Assembly (NCBI GenBank): GCA_903813345.2 | Contig: CAIIXF020000012.1 | Location: 16,488,020 to 16,548,019, forward strand | Length of the DNA: 60,000 nucleotides | Reading direction: 5' to 3' | Source: Owenia fusiformis | Lineage: Eukaryota; Annelida; Polychaeta; Sabellida; Oweniidae | Part shown: positions 22,101 through 33,699 of the stretch, in pieces | How positions within the stretch are numbered: position 1 is the first letter of the stretch | Layout: every line of letters starts with the position of its first letter | Translations under genes and position numbers: made by a program | Notes under the pieces: model-generated | Told to the model about the DNA's origin: nothing | Databases searched by the model: none | What the model saw: only the letters and a program-made list of their open reading frames with translations

Positions 22101-25100
22101 TCAAAAACTGAAAAATAAGGGACACACTTTTTTTTCAAAGGACACACTTTTTAAAAAAAAATTGCGTCCTTAGGACTCACAAATTTTCTAACCTAATGCA
22201 AGCGCTGGCCTAACAGGCCCAGTACGACACGAATGAAACTGCTAAATTTGAATTTTTAGTCTGCTTATTGATCTATTGATTCATAAACAGGGCACGCCTT
22301 AAGCGTCGGACAGCTGGTCATTATCTGGTTACTTTTGATACTGACCAGTTGATTTTTTCACTAGGTATAGGAAAATAACATTGCAACTGGTCAGTAATGC
22401 CTTTTTGACCAGCAGCTCTGGAATCCTTAGGGCATACACTGTTCATAAAGACCTGAAATGATGCATTCAAATAAGACCGCCTCCTAAATGAAAACACTAC
22501 ACATAAAGTGGTGAAAAACAACGAACTAAAGTTGAAAGATCGCAACGTTCGGTACTTTGTTCAATTCCGTAAATCTCTAAGGAGCTGCAAATCAGAAGTT
22601 TTTTAGATTTAGATTTTATAACCTCAGAATACTGCCTTCAGTGTCGTGTTTGGCTGAGTTCCACAATGTAACCTAGCAGGATGGATGACAAAGAACAAAC
22701 TGATATAAGTAGACACATGGTTACATTTCATTATTTCGTTATTTTAACCATGTATGAACCAGTCACTAGAATGGATATGCCTTACTTGTGCGCAATCAGT
22801 TTTTTATGAATAAATCAAAGCAATTTTACTGATTGTACTCAAAGTTTAGCTATATCTAAACATCTTACAGCATACCCATGATTATGTTCTTTCAGTACTG
22901 TACTTTTGAATGTTTTTGATTGATAGTTAATTCCACGCAAATGCACAAAATGTGAAAAATCAAAAAAAAATGTGAGAATGTGAAGGTAAGTGTCCACAGT
23001 CTGCCCCCAAAGGGACAATATCAACAAGCCTGGCCATTCATACAAGGTAACCTCAGTTTTAATGAAAGGTTGCCCCGATGTTGTTTCCGTAGCAACTATA
23101 AAATATTTTCAAACTTATCAAGTCCACTTACTTGGAAGTATGTTATGGGAAAAGAACGTATTTGGTGCAGAAATAATAAGACGCCGGCGCCATTCTTGTT
23201 ATTTTTGGAACACCCTGTATCCGCCAATCACCCCAGTCCTGCACAGTGTCATTTCGAGATATCATGAGTAGAATAGATCAGAGTAGGAAAAAATCTTCAT
23301 TTTAATCATTCAAAATGTAGTCAAAGTCATATGATTTTTGATGTCTTGTAACATATATCTTTGAAAATGTGATTTCTTGGTTCTCCATAGACCTTTTGTT
23401 TTGAACTTATTTTTTCTTTTACTTAAAACATATTTTAGATTGAATTTTCAATTCAATTCAACATTGATTCCAAATATTTTCAACGTTCTCACCTGATTAA
23501 CTTTTGGATGGCCATCTTATTTTCTGCTGGCCTTTGTGGAAGTTTTTCAATAAATCTTCATTGCTATTCCACGAAAACAGCTCATTGGATGAACTTCAAG
23601 TTTTTACACATGATAGAGAAAACCAAGTCCTATGGCTGATTACAACTTGATGGCCATCTCAAAGTTTTCAGTAATACTGTCCCAACATTTCAAAAACGCA
23701 AAAAAATATTATGGACTCGGAAATATAGTCTCAGAATAGTCATATCCAAAAAATCAACTCTGGAACGCAGAGATACAATATTTTATTTTTCAAGCCACTA
23801 AAAAATCTTTAGGGTCGGGGGTTAAAACTAGGGTCGGTCGGGGTTCCGGAAACGGACATATATTTTTGTTTGGCCTAATGCGCATGTGCAAAAAACGAAT
23901 TAAAAAATGGAACCTAGCACTCATGGAGATTGCCCCTAGTGAAATTTTCTGAGCTATCAAAATAAATAGCAAATTGCTTCGGAATATGCAAAGATAATGC
24001 ATATTTAATGGTTGACTATTAGTTATCTCTCTCACCTGCATCATTTAATGACCTACTTGACATTTGAGAACGCTGATTTAGGCCGATAAATAACAAAACA
24101 AATAAAAACTTTTCATCAATTTTATTTCATCCAGTGTAAAAATGTGACCTTGAATCCCTGGGAAAATTTTTTCAGGGGACACACTTTTGAGGGGGACGCA
24201 CTTTTGGAAAATCAGTCTGTCTCAGGGACACACACTTGAACAAACCTACTGAAAGCACTGCATCTTGTTTTCTGTTTTTTCTTATTTTTAGATGCTAGAG
24301 ATAGAGGTGGGTGCCAAAAAGAATGTGCTTCATTGACTTATCAAATGATTTGTATTTTCAGGTGCCAGAGGTCCTGATAGATTGTGCCTGGTAACCTCCT
24401 GTGAAAATATTTTGCATTTTCAGCTACCACAGCTAGAGATGGGGGAGGTACTACCCTTATAAAAAAAACAACCATTTTTTCCGAAATTCAATGGTTTCAT
24501 TGCATATCATGTAACCATCATTTCAACCTTGAAGATCAAAGGAAAAATCATTATATCAACCATTCAAAACCATTGCGCAACCATTACTTCACCCAATCTT
24601 TTCAACCCTTTTTACATAAAGTTGCAACCATTTTTGAGAAACCATTGCAAAACCATTACAACCATTACCCATTGAAATTAACAATTACAATTGATTGCAA
24701 CCATTGATGGAGAACTGCAACTATTGCAACCATTAATCCTCAAAATGAATGCTCATGGGCAGACCTGTAGCCAGCTTTTGCACTTTTGACAAATTTACAA
24801 GGGGATTCATATTTTATAACTATTGCCAAAAATTGGCCAAAATCACTTGAAAAGTCCTCAATATGGTGAAAAACTGCATGAATTTGAAATAATTTTTGGC
24901 TATGGCTATGTTGATATTATTAGTATGTTTTTTTAAGTAAGCATGTCTGTAGTCTGCAGTCTATCACACTCTTCTCTCATTAAAGATTTTTTTTTGGACT
25001 TTGTGTGTCTCGGATCTTGTTCTCAATGACAAGTCTGACGTCACTTCCAGAACAACAAAAAACATACACTTATTTGTATATATCATTTAATCTAATCCCT

Positions 25101-27822
25101 AGGATTTTAAACACTTATTTCTATGACTATTGCAATCACTTATCAGGTATCGTTTTTAAGGAGAATGAAAAATGCAGAAATCTTGTAAGAAAATAAGGAT
25201 TCTTTTTTGTTTCAATTCAATATTGTTTAATTTTGCTGGCTTATTTTCATTAAGAAAATTGTAGAAATACAAATTAAGATTTCACATTATTGAATTCAGA
25301 TAAGGTACAAAGACAGAGCAGCAACAGTTGCACAGACAGAGCGGCAACGGTTGAAATGCTAATTATAACCATTGAAAAGCTAATTATAACCATTGAAATG
25401 CTAATTATAACCCTTGAACAGCCAATTAGATAAAGTTCTGTTTTGATAGTTTAACAAAATCATTACAAATTAATTCTTTTTTTAAGAATTATTTTTGTCT
25501 GAATAATTTATTTTTGAATTCCCCTACCATAATAATGACACAATCATAGTAAATTAGATGAGATTCACATTAAGATTTTTGAAGCCAGCAATGGTCTTGA
25601 TGAATTCTCTTTTTTCTAGCGATAGTTAACTTAAGTTCATAATACAATTTTGAGACATATCCAACTTCAAGTTCATGCTCATAGGCATAAAACCATGTCT
25701 AGTAAAAGGAAATATCATCTATTCAAGTGTTTAAGATATTTCCCTTTCAGTCATTATGATTAAAGTTTAATCCATTAGTAATTAACATTTTTGATTTGTA
25801 AATGATATTGAAGAAAAGACAATCAATCCGGCTCTTGCCTAATCCAAAGCATAAATACAAGGATGTTGATGTTTCAAAATCATGTTTTGTAAACATTTTC
25901 AGTTTAATCTAGTTAATTGTTGTAATAAGACTTCTTTGATATTGAAGAAGCAGTTATTTTGGCACTAGCTTAATCCAAATCATAAATAAGAGGCAGGAAA
26001 TACAATCTTTGATGTTTTATAATATGTATGTATGTACTTTTAGTTAGAAACATTTTTTGTTGAGACAGGAAAAAAACAGAAAATTTCCACAGAATGTTTT
26101 GTTGTATTGTTCAGTAAAACTGAATGAATCAAGAAGGAATTTCCAAATAAACTACAAGAATGACCAGGGCCAAAAATGAATACACTTGATTCTCTTCAAT
26201 GAAATAGAAATACTATCTCTATGAACATGAACTTGAAGTAATATTCAGTACCAAAAATGAATAAACCTTATTCTTTATAGAAATAATATGCGTATGAGAA
26301 TGAACTTGAAGTCATATCCAGTGCCAAAAATGAATAAACCTTATTCTCTTCAATTAATTAGAAATAATATGCCCATAAACATGAACTACTGCATTTTGAA
26401 ACATAATAATGCATTCAATTTACTTGTATGTTCTTCATGTTTCAAATTGTCTCATTCTTAAACTAAATAATTTCCACAATATGGTTGAAAATAGTTGCAA
26501 CCATTTGGTAAAATGCAACTTAAACAATCAATGGTTTGTAATGGTTGCAAATGATTCCATAATTTCAATGATATGCAACCAAAGTTTTCAACCAAATTTT
26601 AATGGTTGCAATGTAATGGTTGGAAACCATTTCAATTGGTTGCAGCAATGGTTATGCAATGATTTGTAATGGTTGCGCAATGGATTTTAACGGTTGAAAT
26701 TCGGAAAAAATGGTTGTTTATTTCCTAAGGGTGGTGGGCTGTGCCTTAGGGTGTTTCACTTTTCAACTTTTTTTCAGGATCAAGATGGAGTTTTTCCCAG
26801 TTGGTCTGTTGGTAGAGGAAAGCAAGCGCAAAACTTTTCAGCCAAATCCGTTGATGTTTAGACCTCCCTTCTGATGCCCATTTGCTACCATGTAAATAAA
26901 TATCTGAAAATTGCAGAGTGTCATTTTCATCATGTTTGAGACCCATGTTGTACATTAGTAATGTTAACTTGCACCAGATTCTTAGCAAGATTCAGGCATT
27001 CATAGAATGAATTCTAGAGGACCTATAATGATCTTCAAAATTTAAAGGCGAATCAGATCTATAGGAGTGACAAAATTAAAAGCGACATGTACAAATTGGT
27101 GAAGTAATTATGGATTAAAAGTGCAAAAATAGGTGAAAAATGTGTAAATTCTCTTAATAAGAATGGTAACCATTGTTATAGAAAAATAATATATTATTAT
27201 AAAAATCTTTAGTTTTCCTGAAAAAATTGTGCACTTTGGGGATTTTTAGTAAATAGACATGACAAGGAATCACATGAATCAGAAATATTCTTAAATTGAA
27301 ACAATCGCTAGATCTGATTCTCTCTTTAAAATGGTATTTTTGGCCTCATGACTTGTATTTCCAGCTACCAGATGTAGATAGATTTTGCCTTGTGACTTAT
27401 GAATATGTTTTGTATTTTTGACCTGGTGGCTTACGAAAGTATTCTGTATTTACAGCTGCCAGATCTAGAGGCTGGATGAGAAGATAGATAGATTGTGCCT
27501 GTGATTTATCAGGGATTTCATTAGCAGCAGGCAACAGGCGATTTTCACCGGTTGTTTTCACAAAATCACCTGTTGTTATTCGGGACTTTTCAACTTTTCC
27601 ATGTTGAATTTATGATTTCCATTAATTTTGCCTGTTGTTTTCATTTAATTAGCCTGTTGTGAGAAATTCTAGTGAAACCCCTTGCTTATGAAAGTGTTTT
27701 GTATATTTGGCCTGGTGTCATGAATATGTTTTGTATTTTTAGCTGCCAGAGGCAGAGGTGGAAGGGGTGGTCCAATGAGAGGTCGTGGTCGGGGAGGTAA
27801 CATGTACCAACAAAGGAATTAA
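19137..27822 (+). CDS. SNRPD3: Small nuclear ribonucleoprotein Sm D3
   Basis: Two coding exons, 19137-19449 and 27743-27822, join in frame to 130 residues, close to the usual Sm-D3 length. Exon 1 carries both Sm motifs (for example [20 protein letters not shown] and the [16 protein letters not shown] region), almost identical to animal Sm-D3. Exon 2 encodes the RG-rich tail ([17 protein letters not shown]) ending NMYQQRN. Arginines in this tail are symmetrically dimethylated in known Sm-D3 and bound by SMN. The protein is a core subunit of the heptameric ring on U1, U2, U4 and U5 snRNAs. The donor is GTAGGT and the acceptor TTTTTAG. The 8.3-kb intron is packed with repeats and has several decoy copies of the exon-2 acceptor. 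The start ATG has A at -3. Possible poly(A) signals are AATAAA at 28638 and 28654. Confidence 0.97.
19561..20157. mobile_element. MITE family 'GAAGGGGTGTAA', copy 2, interrupted
   Basis: The ends GGTGAACAGGTGTAACGTTG and the inverse of GGTGAAGGGGTGCAATGT match copy 1 at 16206-16467, as does the interior TTTGATTTCTGGAAAAATTA. The CpG-rich motif of copy 1 is decayed here to TCTCGCAAGA. A second element is inserted at 19623-20009. Confidence 0.7.
19623..20009. mobile_element. Nested insertion with 9-bp TIR and 6-bp target duplication
   Basis: ACGAAGGCC and GGCCTTCGT bound 387 bp and are flanked by ATTTTT at 19617-19622 and 20010-20015. It sits inside MITE copy 2 and so is younger than that insertion. 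No transposase frame is seen. Confidence 0.7.
20204..22772. mobile_element. Inverted-repeat element, about 150-bp arms, 2.57 kb
   Basis: The arm 20204-20350 (ATTCTAGTCACTGGTTCATA...) is repeated in inverse at about 22625-22772 with few changes, including GTTAAAATAACGAAATAATG. It contains the hAT-like element at 20976-21800 and no long ORF. It lies in the SNRPD3 intron. Target duplication is not clear. Confidence 0.65.
20976..21800. mobile_element. hAT-like non-autonomous element, 825 bp
   Basis: The left end CAGGGCTTGCATTAA and right end TAATGCAAGCGCTG are inverse matches with the CAG start common in hAT elements. TACAATG flanks both sides (20969-20975 and 21801-21807). A related right end recurs at about 22190-22212 (TAATGCAAGCGCTG), and a more decayed relative at 24175-24262. 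Confidence 0.75.
24290..24450 (+). repeat. Decayed tandem copies of the SNRPD3 terminal-exon acceptor region, part 1
   Basis: Three acceptor-plus-exon-start copies occur at 24291 (TTTTTAG then ATGCTAGAGATAGAGGTGG), 24361 (TTTTCAG then GTGCCAGAGG) and 24423 (TTTTCAG then CTACCACAGCTAGAGATGG). Each resembles the true acceptor at 27742 (TTTTTAG then CTGCCAGAGGCAGAGGTGG). They are spaced 62-70 bp. Confidence 0.65.
24448..26738. mobile_element. 2.3-kb non-autonomous transposon with subterminal AACCATT arrays
   Basis: The ends ACTACCCTTATAAAA and inverse of ACCACCCTTAGGAAA are followed by a shared AAACAACCATTTTTTCCGAA. Many AACCATT copies lie within about 300 bp of the left end and many AATGGTT copies within about 250 bp of the right end, so the arrays face each other. 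The interior has three copies of a ~21-bp AATTATAACCATTGAAA repeat (about 25362-25430) and three ~85-bp tandem units (26163-26390). No transposase ORF is seen. Confidence 0.7.
27340..27480 (+). repeat. Decayed tandem copies of the SNRPD3 terminal-exon acceptor region, part 2
   Basis: Two more copies sit at 27364 (TTTCCAG then CTACCAGATGTAGATAG) and 27456 (TTTACAG then CTGCCAGATCTAGAGGCTGG), separated by GTGACTTATGAAT-type linker also found before the true exon 2. The copies have lost the frame of the RG-rich exon. Confidence 0.65.
27510..27684. mobile_element. hAT-like MITE, 175 bp
   Basis: CAGGGATTTCATTAG at the left and the inverse of CAAGGGGTTTCACTAG at the right. It interrupts the acceptor-linker repeat just upstream of SNRPD3 exon 2, with TTTAT/CTTAT at its edges. 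A related end is at about 20880-20955. Confidence 0.55.
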
Positions 27823-29130
27823 CACTAACAACTCATCTGTACATACAATCATCATCAAACACTCACTTTGAACAAGGATGAAACTACTTGAACTCGCATC
27901 ATATGGACTGATAACAGTCATTGGAGTTGGAGTGTTATAGGAATCGTCAAGCATCATCGGGGACTGTTTTATAACAATTATCAGTGAAAACTCCTCTTGA
28001 ATTGAGATTATTAGAACGCTTGGTCAATAGAACATTCCATAAGACATCATGAAAGAATCATTGAGAGACCCCATCATGTGAGGCATTAACAGTGAATGTT
28101 TGCTGGCAACTAGCGTTGGAATATATTATGAGTTTTGCATTGAAAGGCTAACATCATAAAACATTGAGACATGGTCAAGAATTTGAGAAGATTTTTTAAG
28201 CACTCAATATTGAGTAATAAGTAATGGAGTTTTTTGTTTGAAGTCTTAGTAATGGTAATGTGTATCTATTTGTATCAAATGCCACGCGAATAACAGAGGA
28301 ATTCTACATACTTACAATTAACTGTCAATTGAATTTCGTGAATTTTGAGTTTAGAGCTTTATCAGCGGAATAATGATGCAGAAAATCCTTGAAATAGATT
28401 ACCCTGGTGCTTTAAATTTAAAAATGAACAACAGTTACTTGCTATCATGGCTATCTTTATTTTATCTCACACATTCATCTTATCAATGAATTTTAGTCTA
28501 AATGATGATAATACTGGCAGTTTCATATTTTCATGTGTCACTGAATTACAAATAATCAAGTCTTCAAACATTCTTCATATTTGTTTTCAGAAGTCTTTAT
28601 ATTTCATTACCGGTTGTAGGATTTTAAATGAAGTATTAATAAAGGAGTTTTGTAATAAAAATGAACTCATTAATCTGTTTGTTAATAAATGGCTAGGTGT
28701 ACACCCTATATGTTCCTCTCTATAGGTAATTCAGTAGAGTATTCAGTACATTTAGCTGTTCATATTTGAATTTTCGTTCTGGATTAAAATACTTCAAAAT
28801 ATATAATGAATTAGCCAGAATCAACAAACAGATTGACTTACAATACATCTATATATTCTGAACTTCCTTAGTTCTCATTACCAACTTTTATTAAGGAGTG
28901 TATAGTGTATATTATCACTAGATTCCAAATCCCAAAGAAACATCTGTGCCTTTCATGTTAAAATTGGATCTATTCAATTGAATTAAAAAGTTCAGGAGAG
29001 CTTCTTTTTGAGTGCTTTTTTGAGTGCTTGGATATTCCTTTATCACACTAATTAACTACTTCACGATGACAACTTTATCTCGGTAGTAGTCTCTTCCAAA
29101 TATATGTTGAAAAAAACGGTCATCTGATTA
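27823..29130. other. SNRPD3 3' flank and intergenic DNA
   Basis: The SNRPD3 3' UTR probably occupies the first part. AATAAA at 28638-28643 and 28654-28659 are candidate poly(A) signals. The segment 29041-29130 resembles 39743-39825, which may mark the upstream edge of the CAP-gene duplication. No further gene is seen. Confidence 0.45.
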
Positions 29131-29131
29131 A

Positions 29132-29271
29132 TGCCTTGGTCACATTTGCTCCGATTTTCACGACGGCGCCCGGCCGATTGAGTATTTTGGTCAAAATTGA
29201 ATACAATATTGAACGAAACACTCAATCGGCCGGGCGCCGGCCGATGAATCGGAGCATATGTGACCAAGGCA
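29132..29271. mobile_element. PIF/Harbinger-like MITE, copy 1 (140 bp)
   Basis: Long imperfect palindrome with ends TGCCTTGGTCACATTTGCTC and inverse, flanked by TAA on both sides (29129-29131, 29272-29274). The centre is rich in CGGCCGGGCGCC words. A near-identical copy is at 59034-59173. The 3-bp TAA duplication fits PIF/Harbinger. Confidence 0.85.
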
Positions 29272-29947
29272 TAAGTAACATATGTACAGAATGTGTATCA
29301 AACAGCAATAAGTACAATCCCCATTGGATACCACTTACACCCCATTCGGATATTCATAGCATCTTTCTGTTTCACCTGAAACTTGATCCCAGGGCTGAGA
29401 AGAATGAGATGTCATTGTTTATCACACTAGGGCATTCCATTTATTAACTCAGCAAAATTCCCATTCTGATACGCATACATGTCGTAGCATCTTTCTGTTT
29501 ATAGCTTCAAGAAACCAACTGTTTGAACGTTAAGCTTGTCACTTTAGTTGCATCACTTCTACCTATCTCACTAGAGATAACATGTGATATGACCTTTGAC
29601 TACCGTACTAGGTCGATTCATGCAAAGGATGGGGCTAAGAAAGTAATAAATATATATTTCATATATATTTAAAGGCATATTCTCCGACTCATCCTTTTAA
29701 CCGACTGTTATATTAATTGAACAATAACATAATTTGTATTGGGTCTTGGTTCGATAAAACGTACGTAAGACCCGCCCAAGGGGAGTAAGTCACCCATTCC
29801 ACTAATATTCTAGGCATCAAATATGCATCCCAATCACACTCTGGAATCACAGTACCGTATGGTGCATTAACAGTATGGTACGGTACTGTTGGTCTTCTAT
29901 CATACGCCATCATATTTTACGATACTGTAGCCAAAACGGTACCACCT

Positions 29948-30130
29948 AAGCCCGTAGCCAAGGGGGGGGGGGTTCAATGGGTTCCCCCTGGCTAAAAAAT
30001 CTTTCAAAATCATGCTGTTTTCACCATTCTGAGCACTTGGGCCATTTTTGGACAAAAATTTTCACAAGTGAACCCCCCTGGAATTTTTCAAAAAGTGAAC
30101 CCCACTTTGCAAATCCTGGCTACGGGCCTG
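29948..30130. mobile_element. hAT-like MITE, 183 bp, 8-bp target duplication
   Basis: The ends AAGCCCGTAGCCAAGG and inverse of CAGGCCCGTAGCCAGG are flanked by TACCACCT (29940-29947) and TACCACAT (30131-30138), an 8-bp duplication with one mismatch. The interior has a G-run and no coding frame. It lies about 220 bp upstream of the CAP gene start. Confidence 0.75.
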
Positions 30131-30209
30131 TACCACATGGTGATGTTGGAGATTGGCTGTGTAGAGATAATAAAAAGTGAGGGGGTTGATAACACCCCGT
30201 CCACTTCCC

Positions 30210-30306
30210 TTATCAGATTGATAAGATCAAGATCAGTATACGTCATATTAATATAAGATAAGATCGAGGTCTCTTACATAACAGCTCATTTGCGACTATA
30301 TATAAG
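30210..30306 (+). promoter_or_regulatory. CAP gene 1 promoter: paired GATA sites and TATA box
   Basis: TTATCAG (30210) and TGATAAG (30219) form an inverted GATA pair, with another GATAAG near 30257. TATATATAAG (30297-30306) lies 49 bases before the start codon. The same order (TTATCAG, GATAAG, AGATAAG, a TATATCTAGG version of the TATA box) precedes CAP gene 2 at 46441-46520, so the arrangement is conserved between paralogs. Confidence 0.6.
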
Positions 30307-30354
30307 AGGATATCGTATGATGAGCCCACTCAAGGTTAAGATCATCATTCCAAG

Positions 30355-33040
30355 ATGTTGTTCCTAACGCTAGTCTCCTTTGCTTTTGTCGGACTCACGA
30401 CTGCAGGTAAGATATATTTGACAAGAGGGAGGTTAAGATACACGTTTTTTAAAACTTGTAAGTGAACATGTAGAATTATGGTCCTCAGTGAATTAGTTCT
30501 TTGGCCGATTGAGTATAAAGGTATACTGAAAATGATTGTAATTAGGTCCCTATAAAGTGAATTGAGAGCGGTAGAGTAATACCGGGGGTCGAAATATTAC
30601 ACACTCATGTGCTATAATTTTGCTACCGTGGTGGACATCGTTGAGCGACCGGCCCTTGTTTTCATATTTGTACTACATGTAGCTGTGCAAACATTCGATA
30701 TTTGAAAGATAGATACCTTCTAAAATTGATTTAAATACCGGTTCAGTTAGATATTCATGTTAATAATTTTCAACACTGAATTCAGCTTTTAAAGACGACT
30801 GCCTCAGAACCCACAATCGCCTCCGTGCAATGCACCGTAGCACTGGCTCACTGGTATGGGACAACAAACTTGCCCAGCAATCTGCAGCTTATTCTAGGAA
30901 GCTTGTCCAATTGGGACAACTCAAACACGACCGTTCACGTGGTAACGTCGGGGAGAACTTGTTCAAGCGATCCAACTCGGCAAGAAACTGGCCTGTCTCC
31001 AACCGATGCGGACCAGCAACATTCCAATGGTTAGTTAAATCTAGATTTCTGCTGCTTGATATTAAGGCAATAGACCATACTTGACGATAAAGTGCAGTGA
31101 ATATTGTCACTATTCAAAATATTTTTAAATATTAGTAAAAGCAACACGTTTTGATATTCTCATGCTGTTCAGCGCTTTAAATAGAAAAAAGACTGGTTGA
31201 AATCACAAAAGAGTAACATTCGATTGTTACAGATGCCAAACGCTGATAACAAACACTGAACGCTAGTCACAAAATACATTGTCTCTGATCATTCCATGGA
31301 CAATCAGACACATAACATGTTACCTTAATTATGTAAATGTTCTTTTCAACAAATGATAATCTTGTTAAAATAATATATAAATATTAATGACAATAATGAA
31401 TGATCAAATAAAAAAGATTCTTGGATCATAGCAAAATGTGAATGAAATAGCAAGTTTAATGAATATTAATTTTTACTATATTTAGTATCACTCAATAGAT
31501 TGAACTAAAATGCAAAACCATTGTTAAAAGGCAAAAAATAAATATCTTCCATTCGAGGAACTTTTAAAATTTTCTTAAAATTACTAAGGTTTATAAGCTA
31601 CCACGTATGCAAAAATATATAAGAAAACTGAGAGATTATCCTATTATGAGGGTTAGGATAGTGGGGGAATATTTCCAACCAACCATGGAATTATTCTAGA
31701 ATATTTATGTCCAGTTTTTTTTCTTGGCCGTGGCCGGATTTTCCCGTTCTTTCAGATATTCATCCACATTTATTGTCTTGAATCTTTGATTATTTACAGG
31801 GATACGTATGCTCCTTCCTTCTTTAAACCATCAAACAGATCGCGATTGTCTGCTTTTGTCAACATTGTCGTTTACAGTAATTATGTGAACATTACAAAAA
31901 ATGAACCAATGTGCAAACGGCGATTATGACGTAACTATGTTTTGGTAAATATAGTAATATACAATATATGAGGTTTGGTAAATTGTAAATTCTATTTTCA
32001 AGGTACGACGAGGCCAGGAAGTTCAGTTATAACTACCCCAATGGAGGATTTTCAGCACGAACTGGTCATTTCACCCAGGTAATTATGAGATACCATTAGA
32101 ACTTTCGGCTTAGGGCGAAAATAAATAAAGTTAAATAAAGATGGCATGGTAACACGATCTGCTGCTGCCATCTATCGATCCAAACCTATGATTGAAACGT
32201 TACGTAAGATATGTAACATCTCAATTATTAAAGACTTAAATATTTTAGAATCATGTTGTTCACCTTGAATTATCCTTGCATGGTGGAAAGGGTCTGTCAG
32301 ACTCCTTTTCCCGTTGGACATTGATTTTGGGATAGTTGGGTTTGTTTTCCTCATGATGGTGTTTATCTTGCTGAAGCCAAGTCATTTTTGGTCCTTTCCT
32401 TATGACACTTGTGCGTACATATTTTCTCTTGATGTTACATAAATAAATCCAAGGTCTTTTTTACTGAGCAATCTGAACATGTCGAAAACGCTCTTTTTTG
32501 TTTTACTGTGGACTGTGTATGAATTCGCATTAAACAACACACAGATTCAGCAGCTAGTTTTCCCGAGGTGACGTGATCGTATTTACATATGTTTGATCGG
32601 TATCCTAGCTTGTATGGAAGGGCACTAGAACTGTTGGATGTGGTGAAGCCAAAGGGAAGAACGGTAAATGGTATGTGAATGTGATCACCTGCAGATATGG
32701 CCCACCAGGCAACTACAAAGGGCAATTCCAGAAGAACGTTTTGCCCCTCAAGCCAGGAAGTAAGATAAACATTATTTTGCTGATTTATTTAAATAAAGCA
32801 CTGTATTCATTGTATTGATTTTAGAATCCAGTCAAGAGGATTTATAATTGAAAAACAGTTTTGTCTATCATATCCAACCAACGGGAATTAGATATGCTCC
32901 CCATGCTTTCCTACATGGACCGTAGCTACCGTAAATTATAACATTGAATGTTTTCATTTTTCATTATGTTATGAATATTTGTGATAAATGTACTTTTAGA
33001 GTCCTACCCCAGGAGTTGGAATAATGTAGGCCTATACTAA
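30355..33040 (+). CDS. Secreted CAP-domain (CRISP/antigen-5/PR-1) protein
   Basis: Five exons, 30355-30406, 30786-31029, 32003-32078, 32609-32759 and 33000-33040, join to 187 residues with GT-AG introns. Exon 1 is almost exactly a signal peptide (MLFLTLVSFAFVGLTTA). The CAP cavity tetrad is complete: H34, E74 (in GENLF), E102 (YDEARKF) and H121 (GHFTQ). The second CAP signature appears as CRYGPPGNYKGQF (152-164). It is a single compact CAP domain with no C-terminal Cys-rich domain, like GAPR-1 and fungal/plant PR-1, but secreted. Function is not predictable; CAP proteins bind lipids or act in defence, venom or reproduction. The last exon (41 coding bases) is the least certain, but it keeps the frame, has a TTTTAG acceptor and is followed by AATAAA at 33089. 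Confidence 0.92.
31226..31270 (+). repeat. Dispersed TTGTTACAGA repeat, copy 3
   Basis: TTGTTACAGATGCCAAACGC followed by AACACTGAACGCTAGTCACA, in intron 2 of CAP gene 1. Confidence 0.45.
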
Positions 33041-33088
33041 GCCAACACGTCGAGTGTTTATCTCTTTTGTGTAATATCAAATTATTTG

Positions 33089-33094
33089 AATAAA
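33089..33094 (+). promoter_or_regulatory. Candidate poly(A) signal of CAP gene 1
   Basis: AATAAA 49 bases after the stop codon at 33038-33040. Confidence 0.5.
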
Positions 33095-33397
33095 AGAAAT
33101 CCAACACGTACAAGTGTCTACAGTATATCTGTTTTGTGTATTATCAATTTATTTCATTCATAAGATTGTGTTTATCTGTCTTAATATCAATTTATTTGTA
33201 TTATGTGTATTATCAATTTATTTCATTCATAAGATTGTGTTTATCTGTCTTAATATCAATTTATTTGAATCAAAAGACTGAGTCAACACGCATCTACAAG
33301 TGTTTATCTGTTTTGTCTCTTGTAATATCAATTTATTTGAATCAAAAGACTGAGTCAACACGCATCTACAAGTGTTTATCTGTTTTGTCTCTTGTAA

Positions 33398-33699
33398 CAG
33401 GGGCGGATCTGGGAACCAACAAGGGGGGGGGGGGGCCCAAATTTCAGGTCAGAGAAAAAAATTTTGGGCCCCTAAAACGCAAAAGTGGGCCCCAATTTTG
33501 AAATTTTGAGGCCCATTTTCTTCAAAATTTGGCTTGAATTTAAAAAATAAGGCCTTAAAAGGCCCATTAAAGGCCGACTTTTTGGGGCCTTAAGGCCTTC
33601 TTTGGCCCAAAATTTTTTTTGGGCCCAATTTTTTTTTCTGGGCCCACCCAAGGGGGGGGGGCCCGGGCCCCCAGCCCCCCCCCCCCTAATCCGCCAGTG
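33398..33699. mobile_element. hAT-like MITE, 302 bp
   Basis: The ends CAGGGGCGGATCT and inverse of CACTGGCGGATTAGG bound a GGGCCC-rich interior. TGTAA is duplicated at both sides (33393-33397 and 33700-33704). Neighbouring repeat units show the empty site CTTGTAATATC. Confidence 0.75.

Noticed and set aside
22980-23271. Two overlapping frames of 93-95 codons in the SNRPD3 intron
   Set aside because: No splice support or recognisable protein features, and the two frames overlap in different phases.
29061-29447. Frames with GRLS/SAGRR words on both strands, also at 58840-59217
   Set aside because: They translate the palindromic PIF-like MITE; similarity between loci is DNA-level repeat identity.
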